From Streptomyces sp. H39-S7 (GTDB taxonomy: Bacteria > Actinomycetota > Actinomycetes > Streptomycetales > Streptomycetaceae), in the NCBI RefSeq assembly GCF_027158205.1, contig NZ_JAPVLU010000011.1, forward strand, positions 1-64,000: 64,000 bases of DNA, written 5' to 3'. The notes beneath the pieces are model-generated. The model was not told the DNA's origin, made no database searches, and worked only from the letters and a program-made list of their open reading frames with translations. Made by a program: the position numbers and the translations under genes. How positions within the stretch are numbered: position 1 is the stretch's first letter; every line of letters begins with the position of its first letter. Below, one piece after another: positions 18,176-25,906 of the stretch.

Positions 18176-20802
18176 GTGACGACAACGACCAGGGCCTGTT
18201 CACGCTGTCCTTTCCCATGGACCAGCGGCTGCTGGGCGAGGTGTACATCTATCCGCAGTCGGATCAGTTCCGGTCCCTGTGGAGCCGCCTTCCCAAGCCC
18301 CGCGGCAAGGACGCGGTTCAGCCGATCGCTTCTCTGCAGACCGCTGCCCGCGCCGTCACCGGGGAGCGTCTGGTGTTCACCGACCCCAACTGGCCTTCCT
18401 TGGAAGGCTCCTGGGCCAAGCGGTCTCTGCTCATCACCCCCGGGCCGCTCGAGGGCAGGGTCGTCCGTAATGTGCTTCGGGAGTGGGAGACCCGCATTCC
18501 CGAGCACGAAGGGCGCAGCACGCTGGCCCCCGCACTGGAGCTGGACGAGGCGGCAGGCCCGTACCAGCTCGGGGAGCTGCTGCACCATGACGAGCAGGGA
18601 CGCATCGTGGGACCGCACTGGGCGTTCCGCGTGGCGGGATGGAAACTGGCGAACATGCTCGCCGGCCAACCCATGCCCGTCGACAAGAATCTGCCTGGAC
18701 CGCTGCCCTTCGTTCTCGATAGCGAAGGTGACCTTCTCGCCTGGGACTGGCCGCTGACGCACGAGAGAACGTGGACGGACGAGGAGACCGGGCGACGACG
18801 GCGCATCGTGGGCTACGCGATGGAACGTATCCACATCGAGGTGGAGCCGGCCCCCGGCGGAAAGAGCCTTGTCGCTCACCTGTCGGCACGTGTCTCCCGT
18901 GTCGCCAATCACTGGAAAGGGGTCCGCAACGTCCTCCTACGGCATCCCGTCAACTCCGGTGTGATCCTCAGGGCTCCCATCAGGACGCGGTGGGAGAAGG
19001 GTCCGGACGGTGCCATGCAGCCCCGCGCGGTCGAGTACCGCGGTGCGACAGCTCAGATCGTCGAGGCCTGCGGTGTCGGCTGTCTGCCGCAGCCGCCCCT
19101 GACCGATCTCGATGAGCTCACCGACGTGCGAGGCGTGCACCGCACCGACCGGCATCCCATCGACAAAGGTGTCGGCGCGATGTTCCTGGCCAGGCTCGAA
19201 GAACACGCCGCCAGCGTCTTCCAGCAGGACCCCGTCACGTACGAAGCGACCGGCATCAAGATCAGCAAACCCGGAACGGGCTCCCTTCCCTACGTGCCGG
19301 CTGGCAAGATGGTCCCCGCCCTTCGTAACGCTGATCTGGAAGCAGTGCGCGTTGTGGTGCTGTACGAGTCACCGGAGTGGAAACGGCGAGTGCTGGGGCA
19401 ACTCGCCCGGGACTACGCCCTGCCGGCCCTGGCAGAGGTCGCCAACGAAGAACTTGTTCAGCTTGCGCCCGGATTCGAGCTCATTGCCCTGCGCCTGCCA
19501 GAACTCGTCCGCCACGGAGCCCACGACCGGGCCTTGGTCCTCAACAGCCTGCCCTGGTTCAAACCCGCGACTGAAAAGGGTCTGGTGACCGCCCTGTGCG
19601 AGACCCGCTACCTCACCGGACAGGAAAAGGAGGACAACGTCACCGATGCCAAACACGCCCTCAAATCCCTCTTCGCCGAGCGCGGTATCCCATCGCAGTT
19701 CATCACCATGGACTCCGATCCAGGGGACCCCTACCGGTTGAACATGCGCGACCGGATCGAACGCGCCAAGGCCCGCGAAGCAGAACTGCCTGAACCCGTG
19801 GTCGCCTACAAGGACGACAACGCCGTACAGATCGCGCTGGGGAGTCTTCAATCCGACTCGGGCATCATCGACAACCGCCTCGCAGCCACCGCATTCCACC
19901 GCAACGCCAAAGACACCGCCCTCGACCGCCCCGCAGTCGCCGTCGGACTCTGGACGCGCTACCACCGCTTCGAGACCATCACCGGGCGACCCAAGCGCCC
20001 TGCCGTCCTGGCCATCACCCTCGTCGCCATGCGCATCACTCCCGGAGCAGACGAGTACTGGCCCACCTTGATGTACAGCGACCAGGGCTGGCGGCGCCTG
20101 GCCACAGCACGCGCCATGCACCATGCCGGCCCGATCGGCAAGAAGGGTCATCACCTGCGCGACGCCCACGGGGGCCCCGACAACGTCCGCGACTATGTGG
20201 ACCGCGCTCTCGCCACCCTCGGCAGGCACTATCCGATCATCGTGTTCACCGAGCAACGCAAGGGGATCTGGCCGGGCCTGTCCAACGAGAGACTCGGTGA
20301 CCCACGGATCCCCGGCCAAAGCCTCATTGACCAAGGCTTGGACCTGGCCGTCGTCCGCGTAGGCAACGGTCAGGGAGTTCCGCAGCCGTCTCGGCGCACC
20401 GGTGGAGGAGGTAAGGCTCCAACCAATCCCCAGCAGCCCGCCATGCCGGAGAAGATCCTCTACCGCTCCCCCCACGGTGGCGCCCCTTCTTGGCTGTTCT
20501 CCGGCCAATCCCGCCAACACGCAGGAGGCCAACGCACCGGAACACAACACACCCGCCGCACCCTCCCCAGCGGCCAGATCGCCCAGATGAGCGCACCCTT
20601 CCACGCGATGACACGCACCGAGTACGTCGTGGCCCATCCCGGCGGGTGGCGTGAAGAACAGCTCGTCGGCCTCGCCGCGCGCATCTCCGAACAAGCAGCC
20701 ATGTGGGACGGACGTACCAACCTCCCCGCTCCGCTCCACCTAGCCAAGAGCGCGGACGAAAAGCACCCCGCGTTCATGGACCAGGAAGGCCTGACGGACT
20801 AG
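18169..20802 (+). CDS. pPIWI-RE protein (prokaryotic PIWI of the RE clade)
   Basis: An 877-residue (from this GTG) Argonaute/PIWI-related protein. A long N-terminal module of the pPIWI-RE X type is followed by an RNase H-fold PIWI domain from about residue 530: NAVQIALGSLQSDSGI, AVGLWTRYHRFE, PIIVFTEQRKGIWPGL, AVVRVGNG. The tail is characteristic of this clade: FHAMTRTEYVV (near 811), MWDGRTNLPAPLHLAK and HPAFMD. Translation may start at GTG 18169 or GTG 18172, both inside the end of the helicase gene. The family was described computationally as a conflict system thought to use guide nucleic acid with its helicase and nuclease partners. All three partners are intact here. The guide type and target are unknown. 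Confidence 0.88.
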   Translation: MVSDDNDQGLFTLSFPMDQRLLGEVYIYPQSDQFRSLWSRLPKPRGKDAVQPIASLQTAARAVTGERLVFTDPNWPSLEGSWAKRSLLITPGPLEGRVVRNVLREWETRIPEHEGRSTLAPALELDEAAGPYQLGELLHHDEQGRIVGPHWAFRVAGWKLANMLAGQPMPVDKNLPGPLPFVLDSEGDLLAWDWPLTHERTWTDEETGRRRRIVGYAMERIHIEVEPAPGGKSLVAHLSARVSRVANHWKGVRNVLLRHPVNSGVILRAPIRTRWEKGPDGAMQPRAVEYRGATAQIVEACGVGCLPQPPLTDLDELTDVRGVHRTDRHPIDKGVGAMFLARLEEHAASVFQQDPVTYEATGIKISKPGTGSLPYVPAGKMVPALRNADLEAVRVVVLYESPEWKRRVLGQLARDYALPALAEVANEELVQLAPGFELIALRLPELVRHGAHDRALVLNSLPWFKPATEKGLVTALCETRYLTGQEKEDNVTDAKHALKSLFAERGIPSQFITMDSDPGDPYRLNMRDRIERAKAREAELPEPVVAYKDDNAVQIALGSLQSDSGIIDNRLAATAFHRNAKDTALDRPAVAVGLWTRYHRFETITGRPKRPAVLAITLVAMRITPGADEYWPTLMYSDQGWRRLATARAMHHAGPIGKKGHHLRDAHGGPDNVRDYVDRALATLGRHYPIIVFTEQRKGIWPGLSNERLGDPRIPGQSLIDQGLDLAVVRVGNGQGVPQPSRRTGGGGKAPTNPQQPAMPEKILYRSPHGGAPSWLFSGQSRQHAGGQRTGTQHTRRTLPSGQIAQMSAPFHAMTRTEYVVAHPGGWREEQLVGLAARISEQAAMWDGRTNLPAPLHLAKSADEKHPAFMDQEGLTD

Positions 20803-21047
20803 TCGTGTCCACGGGGTCATGCCCAGCACCGTCTGGCCGTGCTCGAAGAAGCCCAACTACACCGTCTGCTGCCCGACCTGCGCCCCAAAGGTGTCAGGTG
20901 ACGCGGGCGATGCCCCAGGTACTGGCCGCCCAGCACGGGGGATCGAATCCCAGTGCAAGGCGCTCGCCCATCCGAAGAGCATCACGACCTGGCCTGTCAG
21001 GGCGCGGTGGACCCGAAGCGGTCCCGCCGGTAGGTGGCCTGTCTGGG

Positions 21048-21233
21048 TCACACGGTCGGCGGCTCGGTGTCCGGGGCGGAGGCGGTGTGGCCTGTTCGGG
21101 TGTCGTTGATGATCTGCTGCTGGTGGACCGCTAGGCCGAGGGCGGCGATACGGGCGAGGTGGAGGGCGGCCCAGCTGGCGGTCAGGACGGCGCCGAGCCG
21201 GTCGCGGTCCGGTGCCGTATGGCGGGCGCTCAT
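21048..21233 (-). CDS. Small uncharacterised protein
   Basis: A 61-residue frame starting MSARHTAPDRDRLGAVLTAS. Its ATG overlaps the stop of the HAD gene as TGATG, which supports translation as the last gene of the run. A short amphipathic helix (about 12-36) and an acidic, Pro-rich tail are visible. I do not recognise it. The 245 bases between it and the end of the pPIWI-RE gene contain nothing I can assign. Confidence 0.45.
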   Translation of the reverse strand: MSARHTAPDRDRLGAVLTASWAALHLARIAALGLAVHQQQIINDTRTGHTASAPDTEPPTV

Positions 21234-21778
21234 CAGGCCGCTTCCGGGCTGCTGACAGAGGCGATGGCCCACTCCAGGGCGGTCATGACGTGCTCGGGCT
21301 GCAGGCCGGCGTGCGGGTCGGGCTCGACCAGCAGGGTCGCGCGTCCGGCGGCGGTGCGGTCGGCGGCCCACTGGTGGTCGAGCGGGGTGAAGTCGTCGTC
21401 GATCCACACGACCGGGGCATCTGCGAGCCACCGCTCGACGTGGTCGCGCTTCCACAGATAGCCGTCGGGGTGGCTGGTGGTGGTCGAGGGGCGGGGCAAC
21501 TCGATGTGCTCGAAGGCGGGCAGGCCGAGCAGGGGACCGATCAGGCGCGGAGCGTCGACGCGCCAACTGGTGCACCACACCGGCCGCACGAGCCCGGTGT
21601 TGATGGCGGCAGCGATCAGCGGGCCGTGCTCCGGGTTGAGCCAGACCCAGACCGGGTCGGAGTAGCCGGTCACCTGGACCTGGTGGCGGCTGTGGGTCGC
21701 CGGGGTGGACTTGTCCTCGGCCGGGAACGGGATCAGCACCCCGTCTACGTCCAGCAGGAGGAACGGGATCTGGTGCAT
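21233..21778 (-). CDS. HAD-fold protein of the SAK type
   Basis: A 181-residue HAD-like protein. The nucleophile motif is LLLDVDGVLIPF, near the N-terminus, and a later acidic motif is VVWIDDDFT. This resembles the HAD domain described for Swiss-army-knife RNA-repair proteins, which also occurs alone in Streptomyces; a phosphatase role on nucleic-acid ends or a small metabolite is possible. It sits between a methyltransferase and a 61-residue gene in a minus-strand run. The substrate cannot be inferred. Confidence 0.7.
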   Translation of the reverse strand: MHQIPFLLLDVDGVLIPFPAEDKSTPATHSRHQVQVTGYSDPVWVWLNPEHGPLIAAAINTGLVRPVWCTSWRVDAPRLIGPLLGLPAFEHIELPRPSTTTSHPDGYLWKRDHVERWLADAPVVWIDDDFTPLDHQWAADRTAAGRATLLVEPDPHAGLQPEHVMTALEWAIASVSSPEAA

Positions 21779-21797
21779 CGGTGCCTCCAGGGGTTGG

Positions 21798-22466
21798 TCA
21801 GGGCTTCCGTGCGGTGATCAGGAGGGCGGTGGGCCAGCGGGTGCCGGTCGGCGCGTAGAGGTGGTGGACACCGGTGACCAGCAGCCCGGCCCGGTTCAGC
21901 GCGCGGGACCAGGCGGCGGGGTCCATGTCCCAGCGCTCGACGCTGTGGATGGCGCCGTCGGGCAGGGTTACGGTCTCTCGGGTGCGGGGGCTGATGGGGA
22001 AACCGCCGGTCCGCTGCGGGTGCGGGAGGGAGAAGGCCAGGACGCCGCGTCGGGCGAGCCTGCGGGAGCACGCGCCCAGGACCCGGGACGGCTCGGTCAT
22101 GCCGACCGCACCGAACACGGAGACGACCGCGTCCAGGCGCTCGGTGCTCCGGCCGAGGTGGACGGTCGCGCTGGCGTTCAGGAACTGGGCCCCGGTGTGC
22201 CCGTAGTGGGCGGCAGCACGGCGGATCTGGCCGGCCGAGCGGTCTACACCGACGACCGTGGCCCCTGCGGCGGCGAGGTGGGCGGTGTTGTGGCCGGCTC
22301 CGCAGCCGAGCTCCACGATCCAGCGGCCGGTCAGGTCCTCGCCCAGGATCTCCGCCCCGGGGCCGATGCCCGGCCGCTGGGTCCACTCCATCCTCGGTGG
22401 CGGCTCCAGGCGGCCCGCAGGCCGCTGGTCGAGCCGGGCGGCGGCGTGGGCGTCCCAGAGGTCCAC
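21798..22466 (-). CDS. Class I SAM-dependent methyltransferase
   Basis: A 222-residue Rossmann-fold methyltransferase. Motif I is WIVELGCGAGHNTAHLAAAG (about 49-68), followed by VVGVDRS (motif II) and LAFSLPHPQ toward the C-terminus. The rest is a short cap of unknown specificity. It starts one base after the stop of the phosphotransferase-like gene, so the two are probably co-translated. The substrate is not evident; small-molecule methylation is more likely than DNA methylation because no DPPY/NPPY motif is present. Confidence 0.8.
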   Translation of the reverse strand: MDLWDAHAAARLDQRPAGRLEPPPRMEWTQRPGIGPGAEILGEDLTGRWIVELGCGAGHNTAHLAAAGATVVGVDRSAGQIRRAAAHYGHTGAQFLNASATVHLGRSTERLDAVVSVFGAVGMTEPSRVLGACSRRLARRGVLAFSLPHPQRTGGFPISPRTRETVTLPDGAIHSVERWDMDPAAWSRALNRAGLLVTGVHHLYAPTGTRWPTALLITARKP

Positions 22467-22467
22467 C

Positions 22468-23382
22468 TCAGGGTTCCAGGAGCCGCACGGCCGTCTTCAG
22501 GTGGCGGCGGACGACGGTGATGTACGCCTCGTCCTGGGACGGGTCGTTGATCCAGCGCAGCGCTTGCTCCATGAACCACTCGACCGCCCAGACGCGATGC
22601 CAGCCCAGTGCCCACGCCTCCGGGGCGAGGCCGCCGCGCTCGGCCAGCGCGCTGGGGTGGCCGCCGGCGGTGACGTACGCCTGGATGAAGCGGCGGAGCC
22701 GGACAGGGTCGGCGTCCTCGATGGTGCCGTGCCAGGAGGCGAGGTCGATCAGGCCGGGGCCGTTGAACGCGCGGGCGAAATCGAGCAGGCGCCAGCCGTC
22801 CCTACCGATGTGGAGGCTGGTGGGGTGGAACTCGGAGTGCACCCAGCCCCACGGGGCGGTGGTGGCGCCGTCGGCCCGCTTGGCGGCGGCATCCGTAAGG
22901 GCGTCCAGCATGCCGACGATGTCGTCGGTGCCCTCCGTCCACCGGCCCTTGTCGCGCAAACGGCGCAGGTGGCCGCGTGCCAGCGCCGGGAGGGCGGTCA
23001 GGGCGTCGTCGTCGAGCACGAGCAGCATCGACGCCGGGGCGGCGTCGTGCAGGGCGACGGCGGCCACGATGCCGTCAGCGTCCACCGCGTCCCGGACGGG
23101 CTCGCCCAAGTCCTCGATGACCATGCCCAGGACGTCATCGCGCACGATCGCGCCGATGACTGCGGGCACCGGGACGGCGGCCTTGCCGGCCGCGTGCAGA
23201 ATCCGGTCCTCACTGGTGAACGGCTCGGCGGCGAACTTGTAGATCGCGGTGGTGCCGTCGGGGAAGGCGATGCGCTCCACGCCGGACAGCGACCACACAC
23301 GTACCGGGTCGCGGCTGGGCTGGGGCAGGCCGACGCTGGAGCAAATGTCGGCCAGGATGTCGGTGATGAGCTGGGTGTCCAC
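22468..23382 (-). CDS. Phosphotransferase-like protein (APH fold) with altered catalytic loop
   Basis: 304 residues from the GTG at 23380-23382, which has GGAG seven bases upstream. The fold is aminoglycoside-phosphotransferase-like: VERIAFPDGTTAIYKFAAEPF (Lys of the ATP site), VIEDLGE, then the catalytic loop WVHSEFHPTSLHIG and LLDFARAF. Family members normally have HGDxxxxN in the loop; here it is HSEFHPTS, with Glu for Asp and Ser for Asn, so activity is doubtful or the substrate chemistry differs. The LDFA metal-binding Asp is kept. An upstream open frame to 24165 is a shadow of the next gene and was rejected as the N-terminus. Confidence 0.65.
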   Translation of the reverse strand: MDTQLITDILADICSSVGLPQPSRDPVRVWSLSGVERIAFPDGTTAIYKFAAEPFTSEDRILHAAGKAAVPVPAVIGAIVRDDVLGMVIEDLGEPVRDAVDADGIVAAVALHDAAPASMLLVLDDDALTALPALARGHLRRLRDKGRWTEGTDDIVGMLDALTDAAAKRADGATTAPWGWVHSEFHPTSLHIGRDGWRLLDFARAFNGPGLIDLASWHGTIEDADPVRLRRFIQAYVTAGGHPSALAERGGLAPEAWALGWHRVWAVEWFMEQALRWINDPSQDEAYITVVRRHLKTAVRLLEP

Positions 23383-23425
23383 GGGCGGGCTCCGTACGAC
23401 GTGAGGACTGGAGGCGGGGCGGGGG

Positions 23426-23460
23426 CGGTCCGGGGCGGCGACGCCTGCCGCCCCGGACCG
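23426..23460 (-). terminator. Strong hairpin between genes
   Basis: A perfect 14-bp GC-rich stem (23426-23439 with 23447-23460) and a 7-base loop lies just after the stop of the 249-residue gene and before the phosphotransferase-like gene, as read on the minus strand. No T-run follows, which is usual in Streptomyces. It probably ends or attenuates transcription between the two. Confidence 0.6.
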
Positions 23461-23477
23461 GTGGGTCAACGCATGAA

Positions 23478-24227
23478 TCAGGCGACGGTCACGCGGTGCG
23501 ACTCGACCCGCTGGATCCACTCGTCCTTCATCCCGGCGAGCTCCACGGCGAAGTTCGCCATCGAGGTGCCGTAGGCGGCGACGACGCCGCCGGACTGGTC
23601 GGGGACGGACTGGCAGCCGTGCACCAGCCGCCCGCCCAGCGCGGTGTGGGCCTTGATGCCCTCGATCCGGCGGTGCTCGTTGAACCAGCCGCCGTGGTAG
23701 ACCTCGTCGAGCATCTGGCCGTCCCGCTCGGAGAGGTCGAAGACGACCCCGGTGGCGGAGGGGAAGAACCAGCACGGGCCGACGTTGGAGATGTGCCCGT
23801 CCAGCTCGACCTTGTTCAAGGCCATGAACGTCGCGGCCTCGCGGAGCATCCGCAGGTGATCGGCGGTGAAGTTCGGCAGGCCCAGGGTGGCCAGGTGCTC
23901 GTCGCGGAACAGGTAGGAGTACACCTGGTAGGCGATGGCCAGGACCTCGCCGGCGTCGCTGGCGGAGCGGCCGTGGGCCTTCACGAAGTCGAGGGCTAAC
24001 TGCTCGACGGCCGATTCCTCTGTTTCCTCGGCGTGCAGTAGGCCGGACGTGACGGTCTCCCAGTCGATGACGAGCCAGGAGCTGTTCTCGAAGCGGAAGA
24101 AGTACGCTTCCGGGTCGATGGTGATGCGCTTGCCGTCCACGGTGATGCCGGGCAGGCGGTTCCAACGCTGGTCGAACGCCTCGGGCAGCTCGACCGTGAT
24201 CGTCGTTGTTGCGACGGTGGTGGTCAC
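23478..24227 (-). CDS. Uncharacterised 249-residue protein
   Basis: The frame begins MTTTVATTTITVELPEAFDQ and has good Streptomyces codon use. It is soluble, with no signal or membrane segment, and contains regions such as YFFRFENSSWLVIDW, YQVYSYLFRDEHL and YGTSMANFAVELAGMKDEW. I do not recognise a family. It is set apart by hairpins on both sides (23426-23460 and 24249-24389), so it may be transcribed separately from its neighbours. Confidence 0.7.
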   Translation of the reverse strand: MTTTVATTTITVELPEAFDQRWNRLPGITVDGKRITIDPEAYFFRFENSSWLVIDWETVTSGLLHAEETEESAVEQLALDFVKAHGRSASDAGEVLAIAYQVYSYLFRDEHLATLGLPNFTADHLRMLREAATFMALNKVELDGHISNVGPCWFFPSATGVVFDLSERDGQMLDEVYHGGWFNEHRRIEGIKAHTALGGRLVHGCQSVPDQSGGVVAAYGTSMANFAVELAGMKDEWIQRVESHRVTVA

Positions 24228-24248
24228 CTGGGTCTCCGTTCCGGATGA

Positions 24249-24389
24249 GGCACCCTATGGGTGCCTACGGCTGGGCCGGCCGCCCCGGATCGGGGGAACC
24301 CTGTCGCACCCGGGGCGGCCTGAAGACCACAGTGCCGCCCCGGCGTCCGTCACATCCGCAGCCGGGGTGCGGACCCGCAACCCGGCTGC
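24249..24389. repeat. Three hairpins in the intergenic region
   Basis: Between 24228 and 24453 there are three perfect inverted repeats and no gene: 24249-24265 (7-bp stem, 3-nt loop), 24278-24320 (11-bp stem, 21-nt loop) and 24358-24389 (9-bp stem with an inner small stem). On the minus strand they follow the DUF6602 gene and precede the 249-residue gene. The one at 24358-24389 is nearest to that stop and is a plausible terminator; the 17-base one lies close to the next start and could be regulatory. Confidence 0.55.
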
Positions 24390-24453
24390 GGGCCGGACTA
24401 GACCTGTTGCGCGCGCCCAGCAGGGGAGGGTGCCCTGCTGCCTTCTATGGCTG

Positions 24454-25275
24454 TTACTCGCTTTGCGGTGTGACGTGCTCGTCCCACTTGTGCAGCATCA
24501 CTCCGAGCGGATGCTGCTGGGCGTAGTCAATGAGCCGGAGCGGCGGCATCCAGGCTGTGACGAAGTGCTGGTTGAGGTGAAGCGTAAGCGGCAGCAGGAC
24601 ATTCTCGTCATGCCACGGCTCCATCGCGAGGATGCTTGAACCCGGCTCGGGCGTCGGATTGATGAGCCCGGTTGCCGGATCGGTCCAGACGTAGAAGCCC
24701 TTGCCGAGAATCCAGATGCTGTCGGGCCAGTCCTCTGGCTCGTTGTTCGCACACCAGTCGGCGAAGTGGCCTCCGAGGACGGTGAGGTCGATGCTGTCGA
24801 ACGCGAAGATCATGCCCACTGTCGGCACGTACGGGTAGGTCTTCCCGTAGGCCGTGCGGGTCCGCTGCGGTTGAGCAGGGTAGTACGCGGTCTTCGAGAG
24901 TTTCTTGGCCCTTTTGACCTTCTCGCAGGCGTCGATTAACTTCTCTTTGTCCAGCTTGGTCTTCACCTCAGCGACGCCGTAGACGCACTCGTTGACGACG
25001 ATCCGATACCCCTGCAGGTCGGTGAGAGCTGGCGTGCTGCGGTCGACGATCGCGATATCGCACTGCGCTGACACGTCACCGGTCACGGTGACGATCTCGG
25101 CGTTATGGAGGACGTCGACATGCCCAGGCAACCGGTTGGCGAGGAACTCGCGGAAGAGGACCTCGCGGGTCGTCCCGGCTTCACCACGGTGCCTGAAGAG
25201 CTGTGACTGCTCGTAGTCGCTCCGCATTCTCTGTGCCACGGACGTCAGAGCACTGGCGAGCTTGTTCTCGTTCAT
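24454..25275 (-). CDS. DUF6602 nuclease-like protein
   Basis: A 273-residue protein matching the DUF6602 pattern: GEAGTTREVLFREFLANRLP, then SAQCDIAIVDRS and VYGVAEVKTKLDKEKL. D73, E103 and K105 form a PD-(D/E)xK-like triad, so a nuclease-type fold is likely. Such proteins are found next to restriction and defence genes but their activity is mostly untested. The gene starts 10 bases after the HAD hydrolase stop and probably belongs to the same transcript. The C-terminal half (DLTVLGGHFADW, ILAMEPWHDEN) has no catalytic motif that I can identify. Confidence 0.75.
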   Translation of the reverse strand: MNENKLASALTSVAQRMRSDYEQSQLFRHRGEAGTTREVLFREFLANRLPGHVDVLHNAEIVTVTGDVSAQCDIAIVDRSTPALTDLQGYRIVVNECVYGVAEVKTKLDKEKLIDACEKVKRAKKLSKTAYYPAQPQRTRTAYGKTYPYVPTVGMIFAFDSIDLTVLGGHFADWCANNEPEDWPDSIWILGKGFYVWTDPATGLINPTPEPGSSILAMEPWHDENVLLPLTLHLNQHFVTAWMPPLRLIDYAQQHPLGVMLHKWDEHVTPQSE

Positions 25276-25285
25276 GTCGATGACG

Positions 25286-25906
25286 CTAGGTCAGGTGCAC
25301 ATCGAGGAGGGCTTCGAGTTGCCGGATCGTGTCCGCCGGGTCCGTCGCGAGGATCGTGGTGATGCCGAGTTCTTCGGCAGGCGGAAGGTTGCGGGCGGTG
25401 TCGTCGACGAACACGCATGCCTCGCCCGGAAGATCCATGAGATCGAGCATAACCGCGTAGATCTCGGGGTCGGGCTTGCGCATCTTGTAGTTCTCAGAGA
25501 TCAGCACGGTGTCGTAGAGCCCGTCGAAGTCGTATCCGGCGTAGACGTCGTGCGGTTCGGTGCCCAGGCTGTTGGAGAAGATCCCAACCTTGATCCCGGT
25601 GGCGCGGGCGGCCTGGGCAGCGGCGATCACCGACGGCTCCGGGTGCAGGTCCTGAAGGACCCGGCCGAGCAGGTTGGTGCCGTCAATGCCGAGCAGGGCG
25701 GCCGTGCGTTCGTTCCACTCAACCTGGGTGATTGTCCCACGCTCCAGGTCCGCGTAGAGGGCGGCGCCTTCGGGGTGCTTGGCGATGACGGACAGGAAGG
25801 TCCCCTCGGGCAGGCCCGCCCGGCGGTCGAAGCCGACAGCGCAGGCGGGCACGCTCGTGGTCAACACTCCGCCGAAGTCGAGGATCAGGCCCGTGCGGCG
25901 GCTCAT
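25286..25906 (-). CDS. HAD-family hydrolase
   Basis: A 206-residue haloacid dehalogenase-type hydrolase. Motif I is LILDFGGVLTTS (a D-F-G variant common in the HAD-IA group), motif II VGIFSNS, motif III KMRKPDPEIY and motif IV CVFVDDTARNLPPAEELG. It should act on a small phosphorylated metabolite; the substrate is unknown. Its start overlaps the end of the Xre-TPR regulator gene by four bases (ATGA), so the regulator probably controls this operon. Confidence 0.85.
   Translation of the reverse strand: MSRRTGLILDFGGVLTTSVPACAVGFDRRAGLPEGTFLSVIAKHPEGAALYADLERGTITQVEWNERTAALLGIDGTNLLGRVLQDLHPEPSVIAAAQAARATGIKVGIFSNSLGTEPHDVYAGYDFDGLYDTVLISENYKMRKPDPEIYAVMLDLMDLPGEACVFVDDTARNLPPAEELGITTILATDPADTIRQLEALLDVHLT

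Noticed and set aside
20933..20955. tRNA-like T-arm (GGGGATCGAATCCC)
   Set aside because: The loop lacks the TTC start of a T-loop and no acceptor, D or anticodon arms can be fitted around it; only a chance hairpin or attachment-site scrap.
22468..24165. 565-residue frame as one protein
   Set aside because: Its first 260 residues are a shadow of the 249-residue gene in another frame; the true start is the GTG at 23382 with a good ribosome site.
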